This document shows, piece by piece, positions 42,910 to 51,145 of a stretch of 51,145 nt of DNA (within the stretch, counting starts at the first letter, position 1; each line of letters starts with the position of its first letter). The DNA comes from Oscillospiraceae bacterium (GTDB lineage: Bacteria > Bacillota > Clostridia > Oscillospirales > Oscillospiraceae), in assembly GCA_017621795.1 (NCBI GenBank), contig JAGASJ010000102.1, positions 1 through 51,145 on the forward strand. Direction: 5' to 3'. The position numbers and the translations under genes were made by a program. Below the pieces are notes generated by a model, which worked only from the letters and a program-made list of their open reading frames with translations, searched no databases and had not been told where the DNA came from.

Positions 42910-43765
42910 CCGCAGACCCTCCCTTGCAGGCAGTCAGTGCGTCCACGGCCTGCTCCAATGAGTACACCGGATCCACATCCAAACCTAAGGCCCGCAGCTT
43001 TAGGAAAACACGGGTAACTTCCGGAATATCCAACCCCATTTCTACAAGCTGCTGCGCGTGAGCAAACACCTCACCGGGTGTGCCGTTCATTGCCAGCTGT
43101 GCATCACACAATACAAAAAGCCGGTCTGTCAGCTTGGCTACATCGTTCATAGAGTGACTAACCATCATAATGGTGGCATTTTTTGCTTTTCGGTAATTCT
43201 GAATATTCTGAAGAATATCCTCTCTGCCGTCCGGGTCTAAGCCTGCAGTGGGCTCGTCCAAAATCAGCACCTCCGGTTCCATAGCAATAACACCTGCAAT
43301 GGCAACACGGCGCTTTTGTCCGCCGGAAAGGTCAAAGGGAGACACATTCAGCTGCTCTTCTGTCAGGCCAACAAAGCCGGCAGCCTCCCGCACACGGCGA
43401 TCGATCTCTTCCGGCTTCAGGCCCATATTTTTCGGTCCGAAGGCAATATCCTTATATACCGTTTCCTCGAAAAGCTGATATTCCGGATACTGAAAAACAA
43501 GACCGACACGAAAACGACACTGTCTTGTAAATTTCTTATCCGCCCAAATATCCTTACCATCCAGCAAAACAGTACCTTCTGTAGGTTTTATAAGCCCATT
43601 CAGGTGCTGCATCAGGGTGGATTTTCCCGATCCTGTATGGCCTATAATGCCGATAAACTCACCTTTTTCCACGGTAAAGGAGATATCCTTCAGTGCCACG
43701 TGTTCAAAAGGGGTGCCAATACTATATATGTGTGTAAGGTTTTTTACCTCTAAAATCGGTGCCAA
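42902..43765 (-). CDS. ecfA2: ECF transporter ATPase EcfA2
   Basis: A 287-residue ABC ATPase with Walker A GHTGSGKST, a Q-loop in VFQYPEYQLF, signature LSGGQKRRVAIAG, Walker B VLILDEPTAGLDP and switch His in MVSHSMND. The start is set at TTG (43765), seven bases after AGGAGG; an ATG two codons upstream almost touches that site. No S component is encoded in this window, so the module is of the shared group II type. Confidence 0.93.
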   Translation of the reverse strand: MAPILEVKNLTHIYSIGTPFEHVALKDISFTVEKGEFIGIIGHTGSGKSTLMQHLNGLIKPTEGTVLLDGKDIWADKKFTRQCRFRVGLVFQYPEYQLFEETVYKDIAFGPKNMGLKPEEIDRRVREAAGFVGLTEEQLNVSPFDLSGGQKRRVAIAGVIAMEPEVLILDEPTAGLDPDGREDILQNIQNYRKAKNATIMMVSHSMNDVAKLTDRLFVLCDAQLAMNGTPGEVFAHAQQLVEMGLDIPEVTRVFLKLRALGLDVDPVYSLEQAVDALTACKGGSADA

Positions 43766-43798
43766 TTTCATTCCTCCTGTGGTCAGATCTGTTCCTTA

Positions 43799-44644
43799 TT
43801 ATTTAAAGGCGTTATACAGTGTCTGCGCACACTCTTCTTCATCCAAACAATCAACGCGAACCTCAAAACCCTGCTGCTTCAGCATCCAGCAAAGCTCTGT
43901 GGTCTCAGGGGCGCGAAGACCCATTTCGTGAAGCTTCTCCACCTGAGAGAATACCTCCTTGGGTGTTCCGTCCAGCGCCACCTTCCCCTCATGTAATACC
44001 ACAACACGACCGGCTTTCGCCGCCTCGTCCATGTGGTGGGTAATTAAAACGACGGTAATATCTTTATCCTTATTTAAATCCATAATGGTTTCCAGTACTT
44101 CCCGTCGACCTTGCGGATCCAGCATTGCTGTGGGCTCATCTAAAACAATGCATTTCGGTTCCATTGCAATAACGCCCGCAATTGCAACACGCTGCTTCTG
44201 TCCGCCGGACAGCAAATGGGGGGCGTGATTACGGTATTCATACATCCCCACCCGCTGCAGCGCTTTATCAACCCGCTGACGAATGGCAGGACTGGCAACG
44301 CCCAGGTTCTCAGGGCCAAAAGCCACATCCTCCTCCACCACGTTTGCTACGATCTGATTATCGGGATTCTGAAATACCATTCCCACATGGCGCCGCACCT
44401 GCATCAAGCGGTCGTCAGCAGAGGTATCCATATCGTAAACATAAACCTTACCGCCACAGGGCAGCAAAATGGCATTGAAATGTTTGGCAAGTGTGGATTT
44501 CCCACATCCGTTACCGCCCAAAATTGCCACAAAGCTTCCCTGCTCTACGGTCAGATCCAGGTCCTCAAATACAGCAGTGCCGGGCGTGTCATCCACGCCC
44601 GGATAGCTATATGCCAAATGTTCTACTCGGATTGCTGTACTCAA
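43799..44644 (-). CDS. ecfA1: ECF transporter ATPase EcfA1
   Basis: A 281-residue ABC ATPase with Walker A GGNGCGKST, VFQNPDNQIV, signature LSGGQKQRVAIAG, Walker B CIVLDEPTAMLDP and switch His LITHHMDE. A TTG at 44644 follows GGAGG by eight bases and is preferred; the ATG six codons upstream contains that site in its own reading. It heads the ecfA1-ecfA2-ecfT-truA cluster, with a methyltransferase gene only 22 bp upstream. Confidence 0.93.
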   Translation of the reverse strand: MSTAIRVEHLAYSYPGVDDTPGTAVFEDLDLTVEQGSFVAILGGNGCGKSTLAKHFNAILLPCGGKVYVYDMDTSADDRLMQVRRHVGMVFQNPDNQIVANVVEEDVAFGPENLGVASPAIRQRVDKALQRVGMYEYRNHAPHLLSGGQKQRVAIAGVIAMEPKCIVLDEPTAMLDPQGRREVLETIMDLNKDKDITVVLITHHMDEAAKAGRVVVLHEGKVALDGTPKEVFSQVEKLHEMGLRAPETTELCWMLKQQGFEVRVDCLDEEECAQTLYNAFK

Positions 44645-44666
44645 TTTTATTCCTCCAAGCATTCTG

Positions 44667-45533
44667 TCAAGGTGTCCAACGGCCTGTAGAGCCGCAAGGC
44701 AGCATTAGTCCGCTGCTTTTCACCGGCAGGCCCAATTCCCCTACCGCAGTACTGCCGCCGTGGCTTCCGCCAAATACAACATCCGATGCGTAACCCACCG
44801 CGGAAGGTGCCAAGCCGGTAGTATAAGAGTTGATAATGACAAATAAGGGATCGTCGGTCAACAGCTTCCCTACCTCCAACAGGAAGGGATAAAAGCTTGT
44901 TTCCATCTTCCATATTTCACCGCTGGGACCGCGGCCATAGCTGGGCGGGTCCATAATGATGCCGTCATAGCGTCGACCGCGACGAATTTCCCGCTGAATG
45001 AACTTTGCACAATCGTCCACGATCCAGTGAATGGGACGATCGTCCAAGCCGGATGATTTGGCATTTTCCTTTGCCCACGCTACCATTCCCTTGGATGCAT
45101 CCACGTGAAATACCTCAGCACCGCCGGCAGCTGCCGCCAGTGTGGCGCCTCCGGAATATGCGAACAAATTCAATACCCGCACCGGACGGCCTGCAGATGC
45201 CACCTTTTCCCGAATAAAGTCCCAATTCGCCGCCTGCTCCGGAAACACACCGGTGTGCTTGAAGTTCATGGGTTTTACATTGAAGGTCAAATAGTCCTTG
45301 TAACGAATCTGCCAGCGTTCCGGCAAATGGTTATCCGTCCAATGGCCGCCGCCGGTATTGGAGCGAACATAGCGGGCATCGTACTTTTTCCACTGAGGTG
45401 CAATATGCGGTGTATCCCAAATAACCTGCGGGTCCGGTCGGACCAACAGATATTTTCCCCACCGTTCCAGCCGTTCTCCTGCAGTGGCATCTAAAACTTC
45501 GTAATCTGTCCATTCATCAGACATCCAAATCAT
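44667..45533 (-). CDS. Class I SAM methyltransferase, RlmI/RlmK-like
   Basis: A 288-residue methyltransferase. After an N-terminal beta part (residues 1-110) the SAM-binding motif I is VLNLFAYSGGATLAAAAGGAEVFHVDAS, with KGMVAWAKENAKSSGL following and the catalytic-loop motif MDPPSYGRGPSGE. This is the RlmI/RlmK family, whose E. coli members methylate 23S rRNA. The PUA domain of RlmI is missing, so the substrate is uncertain. The gene is between pbp1A and ecfA1 on the same strand, with short gaps. Confidence 0.85.
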   Translation of the reverse strand: MIWMSDEWTDYEVLDATAGERLERWGKYLLVRPDPQVIWDTPHIAPQWKKYDARYVRSNTGGGHWTDNHLPERWQIRYKDYLTFNVKPMNFKHTGVFPEQAANWDFIREKVASAGRPVRVLNLFAYSGGATLAAAAGGAEVFHVDASKGMVAWAKENAKSSGLDDRPIHWIVDDCAKFIQREIRRGRRYDGIIMDPPSYGRGPSGEIWKMETSFYPFLLEVGKLLTDDPLFVIINSYTTGLAPSAVGYASDVVFGGSHGGSTAVGELGLPVKSSGLMLPCGSTGRWTP

Positions 45534-45554
45534 GGTATTTCCTCACAGGTTCTC

Positions 45555-48260
45555 TTAATGCATATCAATGGTATCATCCGGCTCCGTAGGCTCCGGCTCC
45601 GTGGGCTCCGGCTCTGTGGGCATATTCTGCTGGTATTCTTCCCACAGTCTCTCTGTGTGCACGGGGCAAAGCATATAGGGGGCATCTTCTTCCTGTCTGA
45701 GCTTTCCGTTCAGACCTTTGAATATGCCATCGCTGCCGTCCTCGTTGATCAGGTAGATCCATTCGTTTCCGGTATACTGGGCGACCAAGCCGTACTGGCC
45801 TGCTTTATAAATCTCGTCCACTTCTTCCTGCGTCAGCTTTACCAAAGTCTTTTCTTCAATAACGACTTCCTCGTCGACCAAAGCAAACAGCTTACAGTAG
45901 GGTGTGGCAACACCACCGCCGGAGCAGTATTCTACCGTTACGTGCTTATTGCACTTCTTTGTGGGCAGGTCCTCTTCATAGGCGGCAGAACGCACCACGC
46001 GATTAAATTGTTCAGTTGTGCGAACATCGCTATAGCAGGCCTCTGTTGCCAGCATTCCGGAATCTAAACAGACGTCTACTTCCTTCATCGCGCGGTAGTC
46101 AAAAAGGGACTTGTCTCTCAAGCCGCTGTGGATGGGTCCCATCACCTTTTTGAACAGCACTGCCGCGGGGTTGTTTACATAGATCGGCGAAATGGAATCC
46201 GGCTGATCGAAGCCGCACCAAACAGCTGCCGTATAGTAGCCTGTAAAGCCGCAGTACCACCGGTCTTTATTGCCGGTAGTGGTGCCGGTTTTGCCTGCTG
46301 TTGTGATGCCGTGGCTATAAGAAAGATTCGCTTCCGTACCGGTTCCGCTCCTTGTGGCATTTACAAGGCAGTAGTTCATATAGTCTACTGTTTTTTTGCT
46401 CAAAATCTGTTCGGAGTGTTGTGTGTTGTCCAGTACAACATTGCCTTTGCTGTCAATGACCTTTGTAAAGGTTCTGCCCTCCCGGTAAACGCCGTTATTG
46501 GCATAAGTGGCAAAAGCGCACGCCATATCCCGGACCGTCACGCCCCAGGTCTGAGCACCCATTGCCAAGGGTGCAAAGTTGTTATCACTGTGCACAACAC
46601 CGTTTTCATCCACATAGCGCTCAACCAGTGTGTGCAGGCCAAATTTATTCTTGGCAAAGTCGAAGCTATAGTCTGTGCCGATCATATCCAGCGTCCAGGC
46701 ACACACTGCATTGATGGATGAGGTAACACCTGCGTAAATCGTCCGGGAGTAGTTATACTTCCAGTTGTCGTTACGGGGCCAGTTGCCGTCGTCATAGTTC
46801 AGCGGCAGATCCTTTACAACGGTAGCAGGGGTAATCACACCCATTTCAAAGGCCGGTCCGTAAACCGCAATGGGCTTAATGGAAGAACCGGACTGCAGCT
46901 CCGCATTGGTACGGTCCCATCCGTAATATCCGGTTTTCTCTCCGGTACCGCCCACCAGGGCAACAATGTCACCGGTACGATTGTCAATGATCACCATTGC
47001 AGATTGCAGCTTCTGACCGCCACGCACCGCCGGAATATTGTCCATATCGTAATAGATCTCTTCTAACTGCTTCTGAATATCCCAGTCTAACGTAGAATAA
47101 ATATGATAGCCGCCGTTTTGGATGCGCTGCATATAAAACTCCTGGGTGGAGTAATTCCATTCCACGCCTTCCTGTTCCGCCAGCGCTTTTGCAACATCCT
47201 TTACAACCGCTTCCGTATGATAGGAATACATACTGCTGGAATTGTTCTTTTCCACAAAAATCTGCGTGCCGCAGTAGGGGCAGTAATACTGGCCGTTTTC
47301 TTCCCGCAGGGTGGACACGGTATCCTCGTATCCACAGTTTTCTGCCTCGCACATCACCCATTGATCTTCAAAATCAATGCCACACTTGAGCACCAGCTCC
47401 CGATTCAGCTCCTCCTGATACTGTTCCTCCGTCAGGTAGCCCTGATTACGCATCAGCCACAAAATGGTCTCTGTGCGGTCGCGGTTGTTCTCCGGGTTCT
47501 GATAGGGATCATAGTAGGTAGGGCTGTTGGTGATGCCAATGATACTTGCACACTCAGCTGCCGTGAGCTTCGGAAGCTCCTTGCCGTAATACGTCTCTGC
47601 CGCGGTCTTGATGCCGTTACAGTTCTGACCCAAATAAATGACGTTCAGATAATACTCCAAAATGGTCTGCTTGTCGTATTTCTTCTCCATCTCGGTGGCT
47701 TGGAAGATCTCAAGCAGTTTTCTCTGCACGGTAACACTGGAGCTGCCAAACGTATTTTTTATCAGCTGCTGTGTAATACTGGAGCCACCCACAGAGGAAT
47801 CGCCAAAGAACATTCTGGCACACGCCTGGATGGTCGTGATCCAGTCCACGCCCTGATGCTTATAAAAACGATGGTCCTCCACCGCAATGGCAGCATTGAT
47901 CATGTGCTCGGGGATATCCTCGTACTCGACCCACTTGCGGTCTGTCTTTGCGTCGATCTCCTGCTGGACCTGGATCTGATGGTCATCGTCAATATAATAG
48001 ATGGTTGAATTCAGATCCAAAGTCAGATCACTTAGATCCAGGGAAGCACTGGGTAAGATTTCTTCTTCCAGGAAGTTGCCCAGCATCCCGGCAAAAACAA
48101 AGCCGCTGATAAACACAACCAAAAAAACTGTGGCCAAAGCGCCGGCAGCGATCTTCATCGTTGCAAACAGCACCCGCCAAACACGATATGCAATTTTCAA
48201 ACCGGTAGGGGCCTGCCAGCTTTGCTGCTCAGTACGCTCCTGCTGTTCCTTTCGCTCCAT
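45555..48260 (-). CDS. Class A penicillin-binding protein (PBP1A type) with zinc-ribbon-like insert
   Basis: A roughly 900-residue bifunctional peptidoglycan synthase. Residue numbers count from the first of two ATG codons (48263); the second (48260) is better spaced from AGGAGG. It has one membrane helix (37-60), a GT51 domain with the catalytic Glu in AVEDHRFYKHQGVDW (E129) and GGSSITQQLIKN, and a transpeptidase with SSIK (S460-K463), SIN (516-518) and KTG (658-660). Between them, C305, C310, C328 and C331 form CX4C-X17-CPYC, like a zinc ribbon. The C-terminus has further cysteines and a (TEPEP) repeat tail. Confidence 0.93.
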   Translation of the reverse strand: MERKEQQERTEQQSWQAPTGLKIAYRVWRVLFATMKIAAGALATVFLVVFISGFVFAGMLGNFLEEEILPSASLDLSDLTLDLNSTIYYIDDDHQIQVQQEIDAKTDRKWVEYEDIPEHMINAAIAVEDHRFYKHQGVDWITTIQACARMFFGDSSVGGSSITQQLIKNTFGSSSVTVQRKLLEIFQATEMEKKYDKQTILEYYLNVIYLGQNCNGIKTAAETYYGKELPKLTAAECASIIGITNSPTYYDPYQNPENNRDRTETILWLMRNQGYLTEEQYQEELNRELVLKCGIDFEDQWVMCEAENCGYEDTVSTLREENGQYYCPYCGTQIFVEKNNSSSMYSYHTEAVVKDVAKALAEQEGVEWNYSTQEFYMQRIQNGGYHIYSTLDWDIQKQLEEIYYDMDNIPAVRGGQKLQSAMVIIDNRTGDIVALVGGTGEKTGYYGWDRTNAELQSGSSIKPIAVYGPAFEMGVITPATVVKDLPLNYDDGNWPRNDNWKYNYSRTIYAGVTSSINAVCAWTLDMIGTDYSFDFAKNKFGLHTLVERYVDENGVVHSDNNFAPLAMGAQTWGVTVRDMACAFATYANNGVYREGRTFTKVIDSKGNVVLDNTQHSEQILSKKTVDYMNYCLVNATRSGTGTEANLSYSHGITTAGKTGTTTGNKDRWYCGFTGYYTAAVWCGFDQPDSISPIYVNNPAAVLFKKVMGPIHSGLRDKSLFDYRAMKEVDVCLDSGMLATEACYSDVRTTEQFNRVVRSAAYEEDLPTKKCNKHVTVEYCSGGGVATPYCKLFALVDEEVVIEEKTLVKLTQEEVDEIYKAGQYGLVAQYTGNEWIYLINEDGSDGIFKGLNGKLRQEEDAPYMLCPVHTERLWEEYQQNMPTEPEPTEPEPTEPDDTIDMH

Positions 48261-48459
48261 CATAAAACCTCCTACATATCGCTCGTCGCAATATGATCAT
48301 TTTCATTTATGCAAAAGTACATACCTTTGTTCGTACAATTATAACATAGATGTATCAAAAACGAAAGCCCTAATTTTTAAATATTATTTGAATTATCCAT
48401 TTCGTAGCCGTCACATTGTATATTCTTTACAATTTCACTCTGTGTAACCAAATGCACTC

Positions 48460-48488
48460 TTGATTTTAAGGCATAGAACAGTTAAAAT
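48460..48488 (+). promoter_or_regulatory. Promoter of the DUF1292 gene
   Basis: TTGATT, a 17-bp spacer and TAAAAT, 34 bp before the start codon. The remaining region 48264-48459 is AT-rich and must hold the divergent pbp promoter, which was not located. Confidence 0.5.
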
Positions 48489-48521
48489 AGGCATACAATA
48501 AAACTACACGGAGGGTTTACT

Positions 48522-48809
48522 ATGGAAGATCTGTATGGCTCTGATTTTATGACCATTGTTGACGAAGACGGCACGGAATACGAGCTGGAGGTGCTTTCCA
48601 CCCTGGAATACAACGGCTGCTCCTATATGGCTGTCATTCCCGCCGGTCTTGATGACGGCGAGGACGCCGAGGTCAGTATTCTGAAATCCATCGAAGAAAA
48701 CGGAGAAAGCATTTTATCCGCCATTGAGGACGACGAAGAGCTGGAAACTGTTTACGGTATGATCATGGAGCAGGTTTACGAGGAAGACGATTTCGAGGAC
48801 GAAGAATAA
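48522..48809 (+). CDS. DUF1292 domain protein (YrzB-like)
   Basis: A 95-residue very acidic protein. It has FMTIVDEDGTEYELEVLSTLEYNGCSYMAVIP, the DUF1292 pattern, a KSIEENGESILSAIEDDEELETVYGMI segment, and an acidic tail EEDDFEDEE. The function is unknown. In Bacillus the relative yrzB sits near mltG; here it is separate. GGAGGG precedes the ATG. The downstream structured RNA begins within a few bases of the stop. Confidence 0.88.
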   Translation: MEDLYGSDFMTIVDEDGTEYELEVLSTLEYNGCSYMAVIPAGLDDGEDAEVSILKSIEENGESILSAIEDDEELETVYGMIMEQVYEEDDFEDEE

Positions 48810-48811
48810 TT

Positions 48812-48998
48812 TTATCCTGCTTGGTGCGTAATGTGTCCTTTTGGACCCACATCATTTAATAGGGATGCATAACTTCTGTGCCCGATTGCAGACCTCCCGC
48901 ATTTTGATGCGGACGTTGGGAGCAGCTAAAGCACAGAGAGGCAACCCACCTGCCTTTTCGTGCAGGTCATAATCGGATGCATACGGCCAAAGCGGGTA
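48812..48998 (+). ncRNA. ssrS: Structured RNA, candidate 6S RNA
   Basis: The ends pair: CCTGCTTGG (48816-48824) with CCAAAGCGGG (48987-48996), continued by TGCGTA with TGCATA. Inside lie a small 5' hairpin (48832-48851), a central arm TCTGTGC/GCACAGA (48875-48881 with 48931-48937) topped by CCGCA/TGCGG, and a 3' hairpin ACCTGC/GCAGGT (48948-48967). One long closed rod with an internal bubble, about 185 nt, is the 6S RNA plan, which traps sigma-A polymerase. The name rests on architecture only; a structured leader of the foldase gene is an alternative. Confidence 0.5.
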
Positions 48999-49001
48999 AA
49001 C

Positions 49002-49029
49002 GGCATTGGGGGTCTCGACCCCCAATGCC
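49002..49029 (+). terminator. Strong hairpin after the structured RNA
   Basis: Perfect 13-nt arms GGCATTGGGGGTC and GACCCCCAATGCC with a 2-nt gap. There is no immediate T-run. Confidence 0.55.
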
Positions 49030-49061
49030 CCAGAGTGCAAAAGGACCATTTTTACAGAGTG

Positions 49062-49096
49062 AGGAGGCGAAAAAGCCTCCTTTATTTCTTTTTTTG
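49062..49096 (+). terminator. Rho-independent terminator
   Basis: Arms AGGAGGC (49062-49068) and GCCTCCT (49075-49081) followed by TTATTTCTTTTTTT. It separates the structured RNA from the foldase promoter. Confidence 0.8.
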
Positions 49097-49117
49097 GCAA
49101 AAGTTGATTTTTTATAC

Positions 49118-49146
49118 TTGAAACTTTCGTTTCTATAGGTTATAAT
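49118..49146 (+). promoter_or_regulatory. Promoter of the foldase gene
   Basis: TTGAAA (49118-49123), a 17-bp spacer and a perfect TATAAT (49141-49146). Confidence 0.8.
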
Positions 49147-49211
49147 GCATAGGACTGTGTACCTTTTCCAATAAGATACACCACCACATGCATATGAGAG
49201 GAATTGATTGT

Positions 49212-50996
49212 ATGAGTGCATCCAGCAAAAAGAAACTCCGCAAGGAGCAAAACGTTCAGGCTATGACCGAGCGTCAGCGCAAGGAGCAGGCCGAAGCCAA
49301 AAAAACAAAAATTGCGACCATCGCTTTTATTACTGTGATTGCTGTTATTTTAGTTGCCTTTGTGGCAACTCAGGCAGTAAAGTTCTGGCAGCGCAACGGT
49401 TTTACTGAGAAGAATACTGTAGCCGTTACTGTCGGCGATCACGAGATCAATGCAGTAACTATGAGCTATTACTACAACAACACGATGAACAACATCGGCA
49501 GCCTTGTTGACCAGTACGGCGCCTCCGCATCCATGCTCGCGCCCTACTATATCGGTCTGGAATGCCCCTCCGATCTGTCTAAGCCTTTGGACGAGATGGT
49601 CAAGGACGAAGAGACCGGTGAAACTTGGGCTGACTATTACGTAAACAGCGTTTATGAGACCATTCAGCAGAACTATGCTCTGTATGATGCAGCTCAGAAA
49701 GCAGGCTTTAAGCTCCCCGATGATGCCCGCGCATCCATCGATGCAGAGATGGCAGAGCTGAAGGATGCCGCACTGCAGTACGGTTTCCCTGATACCGACA
49801 CCTTCCTGCGCGCACTGTATATGAACGGTGCTTCCGCAAAGAGCTACAAGAACTTCCTGACTGTTCAGCACACCGCCTCCGCCTACTACAGCCACTATCA
49901 GGAATCTCTGGAATACACCGATGAGGATTATCGGGCACACGACAAGGATATTTACAACGAATTCTCCTCCTATTCCTACAATCAGTACACCTTCAGCTAC
50001 ACCCAGTTCCGCGGTGAGGGCACAAAGGGCGAGGACGACAAGGTCACCTATACTGCTGAGGAAGACGAAGCAGGCCGTGAAGGTGCAAAGGCCGCCGCAG
50101 AAAGCCTGCTGACTGCTACAAGCAAGGACGAGGTTGCCACCTTGGTCGAGGCAATGGAGAAGAAGCCCTCTGTTTCCAATGTGGAAAAGAGACTCTACAG
50201 CACCATTAAGAGCTCCAACGAGGAGCAGGCAAAGTGGCTGGCCGATAAGGACCGCAAGGAAGGCGATATCGCCCTGTTCCCCGTGGTTACCACCGATGCC
50301 GAAGGAAAAGAGATCACCAACAGCTACGTTGTGCTGGTATTTGTTGCCAGAGATGACAACCTGGGCAAGCTGGACAATGTCCGTCACATTCTGATCACCC
50401 CCGATGAAATCGACTCCAGCCTGACCGGCGAAGAGAAGACGAAGGCCCAGGAGGAAGCAAAGGCCGCCGCCAAGAAGGCCGCTGAGGATCTGCTTGCCCA
50501 GTGGAAGGAAGGCGAAGCTACTGAAGAATCCTTCATCGCTTTGGCAAAAGAAAAGTCCAAAGACACCGGTTCTGCTGCAGAGGGCGGCTTGATTGAAGGG
50601 ATCCACAGAGATTCCGGCCTGGTTACCAACTTTAAGAACTGGGCGATCGACGACAGCCGCAAGGTTGGCGATACCGGTATTGTGGACTCCGACTACGGCT
50701 ATCATATTATGTTCTATGTTGGCGAAGATGAGGTCAACTACCGCGACACCTTAATAAAGGCAGAGCTGGTACACGAGGAGATGGAACGCTGGAACGAAGA
50801 ACTGCTGGCAGCCACTCCCATCAAGGCCGGCAGCCGCAAGTATATGAACACCGGCGTGGTACTGCTTCCCGCTACTGAGCCCGAAGCCACCGAGCCTGCT
50901 ACTGCGGCACCTGCTACCACGGCACCCGCTGCAACCGATGCTCCCACCACTTCCCCTGCTGCAACCGACGCACCCACCACTTCCCCCGCAGCCTAA
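49212..50996 (+). CDS. Membrane-anchored peptidyl-prolyl isomerase (PrsA-like, parvulin type)
   Basis: A 594-residue protein with a Lys/Glu-rich cytoplasmic arm (1-33), one membrane helix (about 34-55) and an extracellular SurA/PrsA-like N-domain (60-390). The parvulin domain (about 400-535) shows VRHILITPDE, FIALAKEKSKDTGSAAEGG and VGDTGIVDSDYGYHIMFYV. It ends in a Thr/Pro/Ala tail with imperfect (ATDAPTTSPA) repeats, as in cell-wall-spanning linkers. It probably folds exported proteins. Unlike PrsA it has a membrane helix, not a lipobox. The ATG at 49212 follows AGAGG; another in-frame ATG 24 bp upstream is less likely. Confidence 0.88.
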   Translation: MSASSKKKLRKEQNVQAMTERQRKEQAEAKKTKIATIAFITVIAVILVAFVATQAVKFWQRNGFTEKNTVAVTVGDHEINAVTMSYYYNNTMNNIGSLVDQYGASASMLAPYYIGLECPSDLSKPLDEMVKDEETGETWADYYVNSVYETIQQNYALYDAAQKAGFKLPDDARASIDAEMAELKDAALQYGFPDTDTFLRALYMNGASAKSYKNFLTVQHTASAYYSHYQESLEYTDEDYRAHDKDIYNEFSSYSYNQYTFSYTQFRGEGTKGEDDKVTYTAEEDEAGREGAKAAAESLLTATSKDEVATLVEAMEKKPSVSNVEKRLYSTIKSSNEEQAKWLADKDRKEGDIALFPVVTTDAEGKEITNSYVVLVFVARDDNLGKLDNVRHILITPDEIDSSLTGEEKTKAQEEAKAAAKKAAEDLLAQWKEGEATEESFIALAKEKSKDTGSAAEGGLIEGIHRDSGLVTNFKNWAIDDSRKVGDTGIVDSDYGYHIMFYVGEDEVNYRDTLIKAELVHEEMERWNEELLAATPIKAGSRKYMNTGVVLLPATEPEATEPATAAPATTAPAATDAPTTSPAATDAPTTSPAA

Positions 50997-51056
50997 CTTG
51001 AATAAAAAGGTTCTATGTCAATAGTTGGGGTAGAGCCAAAATAGAATAATTTATGG

Positions 51057-51089
51057 ATCGTGTCGGAGCTATTGCTCCGGCACGATTTT
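51057..51089 (+). terminator. Terminator of the foldase gene
   Basis: Thirteen-nt arms (51057-51069 and 51074-51086, one G-U) with a 4-nt loop, followed by a short T-tract. The 60 bp between the stop and the hairpin hold nothing recognisable. Confidence 0.75.
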
Positions 51090-51145
51090 AAGTATTACAG
51101 AATAAGATCCTTTTTCTGAAATTATTGAAGTTTCGCATACCGTAA

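Noticed and set aside
49350-50705. A 451-codon open frame opposite the foldase gene
   Set aside because: Antisense to a well-supported PrsA-like protein; the hydrophobic composition arises from the codon pattern of the true gene.
51001-51056. Possible insertion-sequence end after the foldase gene
   Set aside because: No transposase frame, inverted repeat or duplication can be seen; it is only an AT-rich stretch before the terminator.

Overview
The window looks like chromosome from a low-to-mid GC anaerobic Firmicute of class Clostridia, most likely an Oscillospirales (Ruminococcaceae or Oscillospiraceae) gut bacterium. The evidence is a fused IspH-S1 gene next to cmk, a Spo0A-type regulator with 0A boxes, a T-box leader on thrS, the order ecfA1-ecfA2-ecfT-truA, a FeoA/FeoB/small-Cys-protein iron cluster, PFL+ACT genes, strong AGGAGG ribosome binding sites, and many TTG starts chosen by those sites. 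The genus is inferred from gene content only.

Left part (1-8.7 kb): the tail of an IS3-type transposase, then a Crp/Fnr regulator, a short-chain dehydrogenase, a thioredoxin whose promoter carries a TGTGA palindrome at about -41, a zinc-ribbon membrane protein, a methyltransferase, the ferrous iron cluster feoA-feoB-Cys-rich protein with GTTAGC-type dyads, and a DEAD-box helicase translationally coupled to a diverged DprA-like protein.

Middle part (8.8-26 kb): a + strand operon tmk - DJ-1/PfpI - mltG - U32 peptidase. Next comes an ECF sigma factor with a membrane partner, then PFL/ACT/Dabb genes. A long - strand run follows: hflX, yigZ, dgt, dnaG, an RpoD-family sigma, a second and very degenerate sigma-like protein, cmk, and ispH-S1, ending at a strong terminator.

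Right part (26-51 kb): a 1259-residue secreted modular endonuclease I; an intergenic element of eight 9-bp repeats and six mini-hairpins that folds on paper into a symmetrical fishbone; an LTA-synthase-like sulfatase; sfsA; a HAD phosphatase, rsmA and a 3D-domain lipoprotein; a threonine T-box and a TGS-less thrS; a Spo0A-like regulator with tandem 0A boxes; clpE; the ECF transporter energizing module with truA; a class A penicillin-binding protein carrying a four-cysteine zinc-ribbon-like insert; a DUF1292 protein; a structured RNA that resembles 6S RNA; and a PrsA-like membrane-anchored foldase.

Most of the window is housekeeping. The least explained items are the fishbone repeat, the degenerate sigma factor overlapping the RpoD-like gene, the zinc ribbon in the penicillin-binding protein, and the predicted Crp/thioredoxin circuit. 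No tRNA, rRNA or CRISPR array was recognised. All family assignments come from reading motifs, not from database searches.
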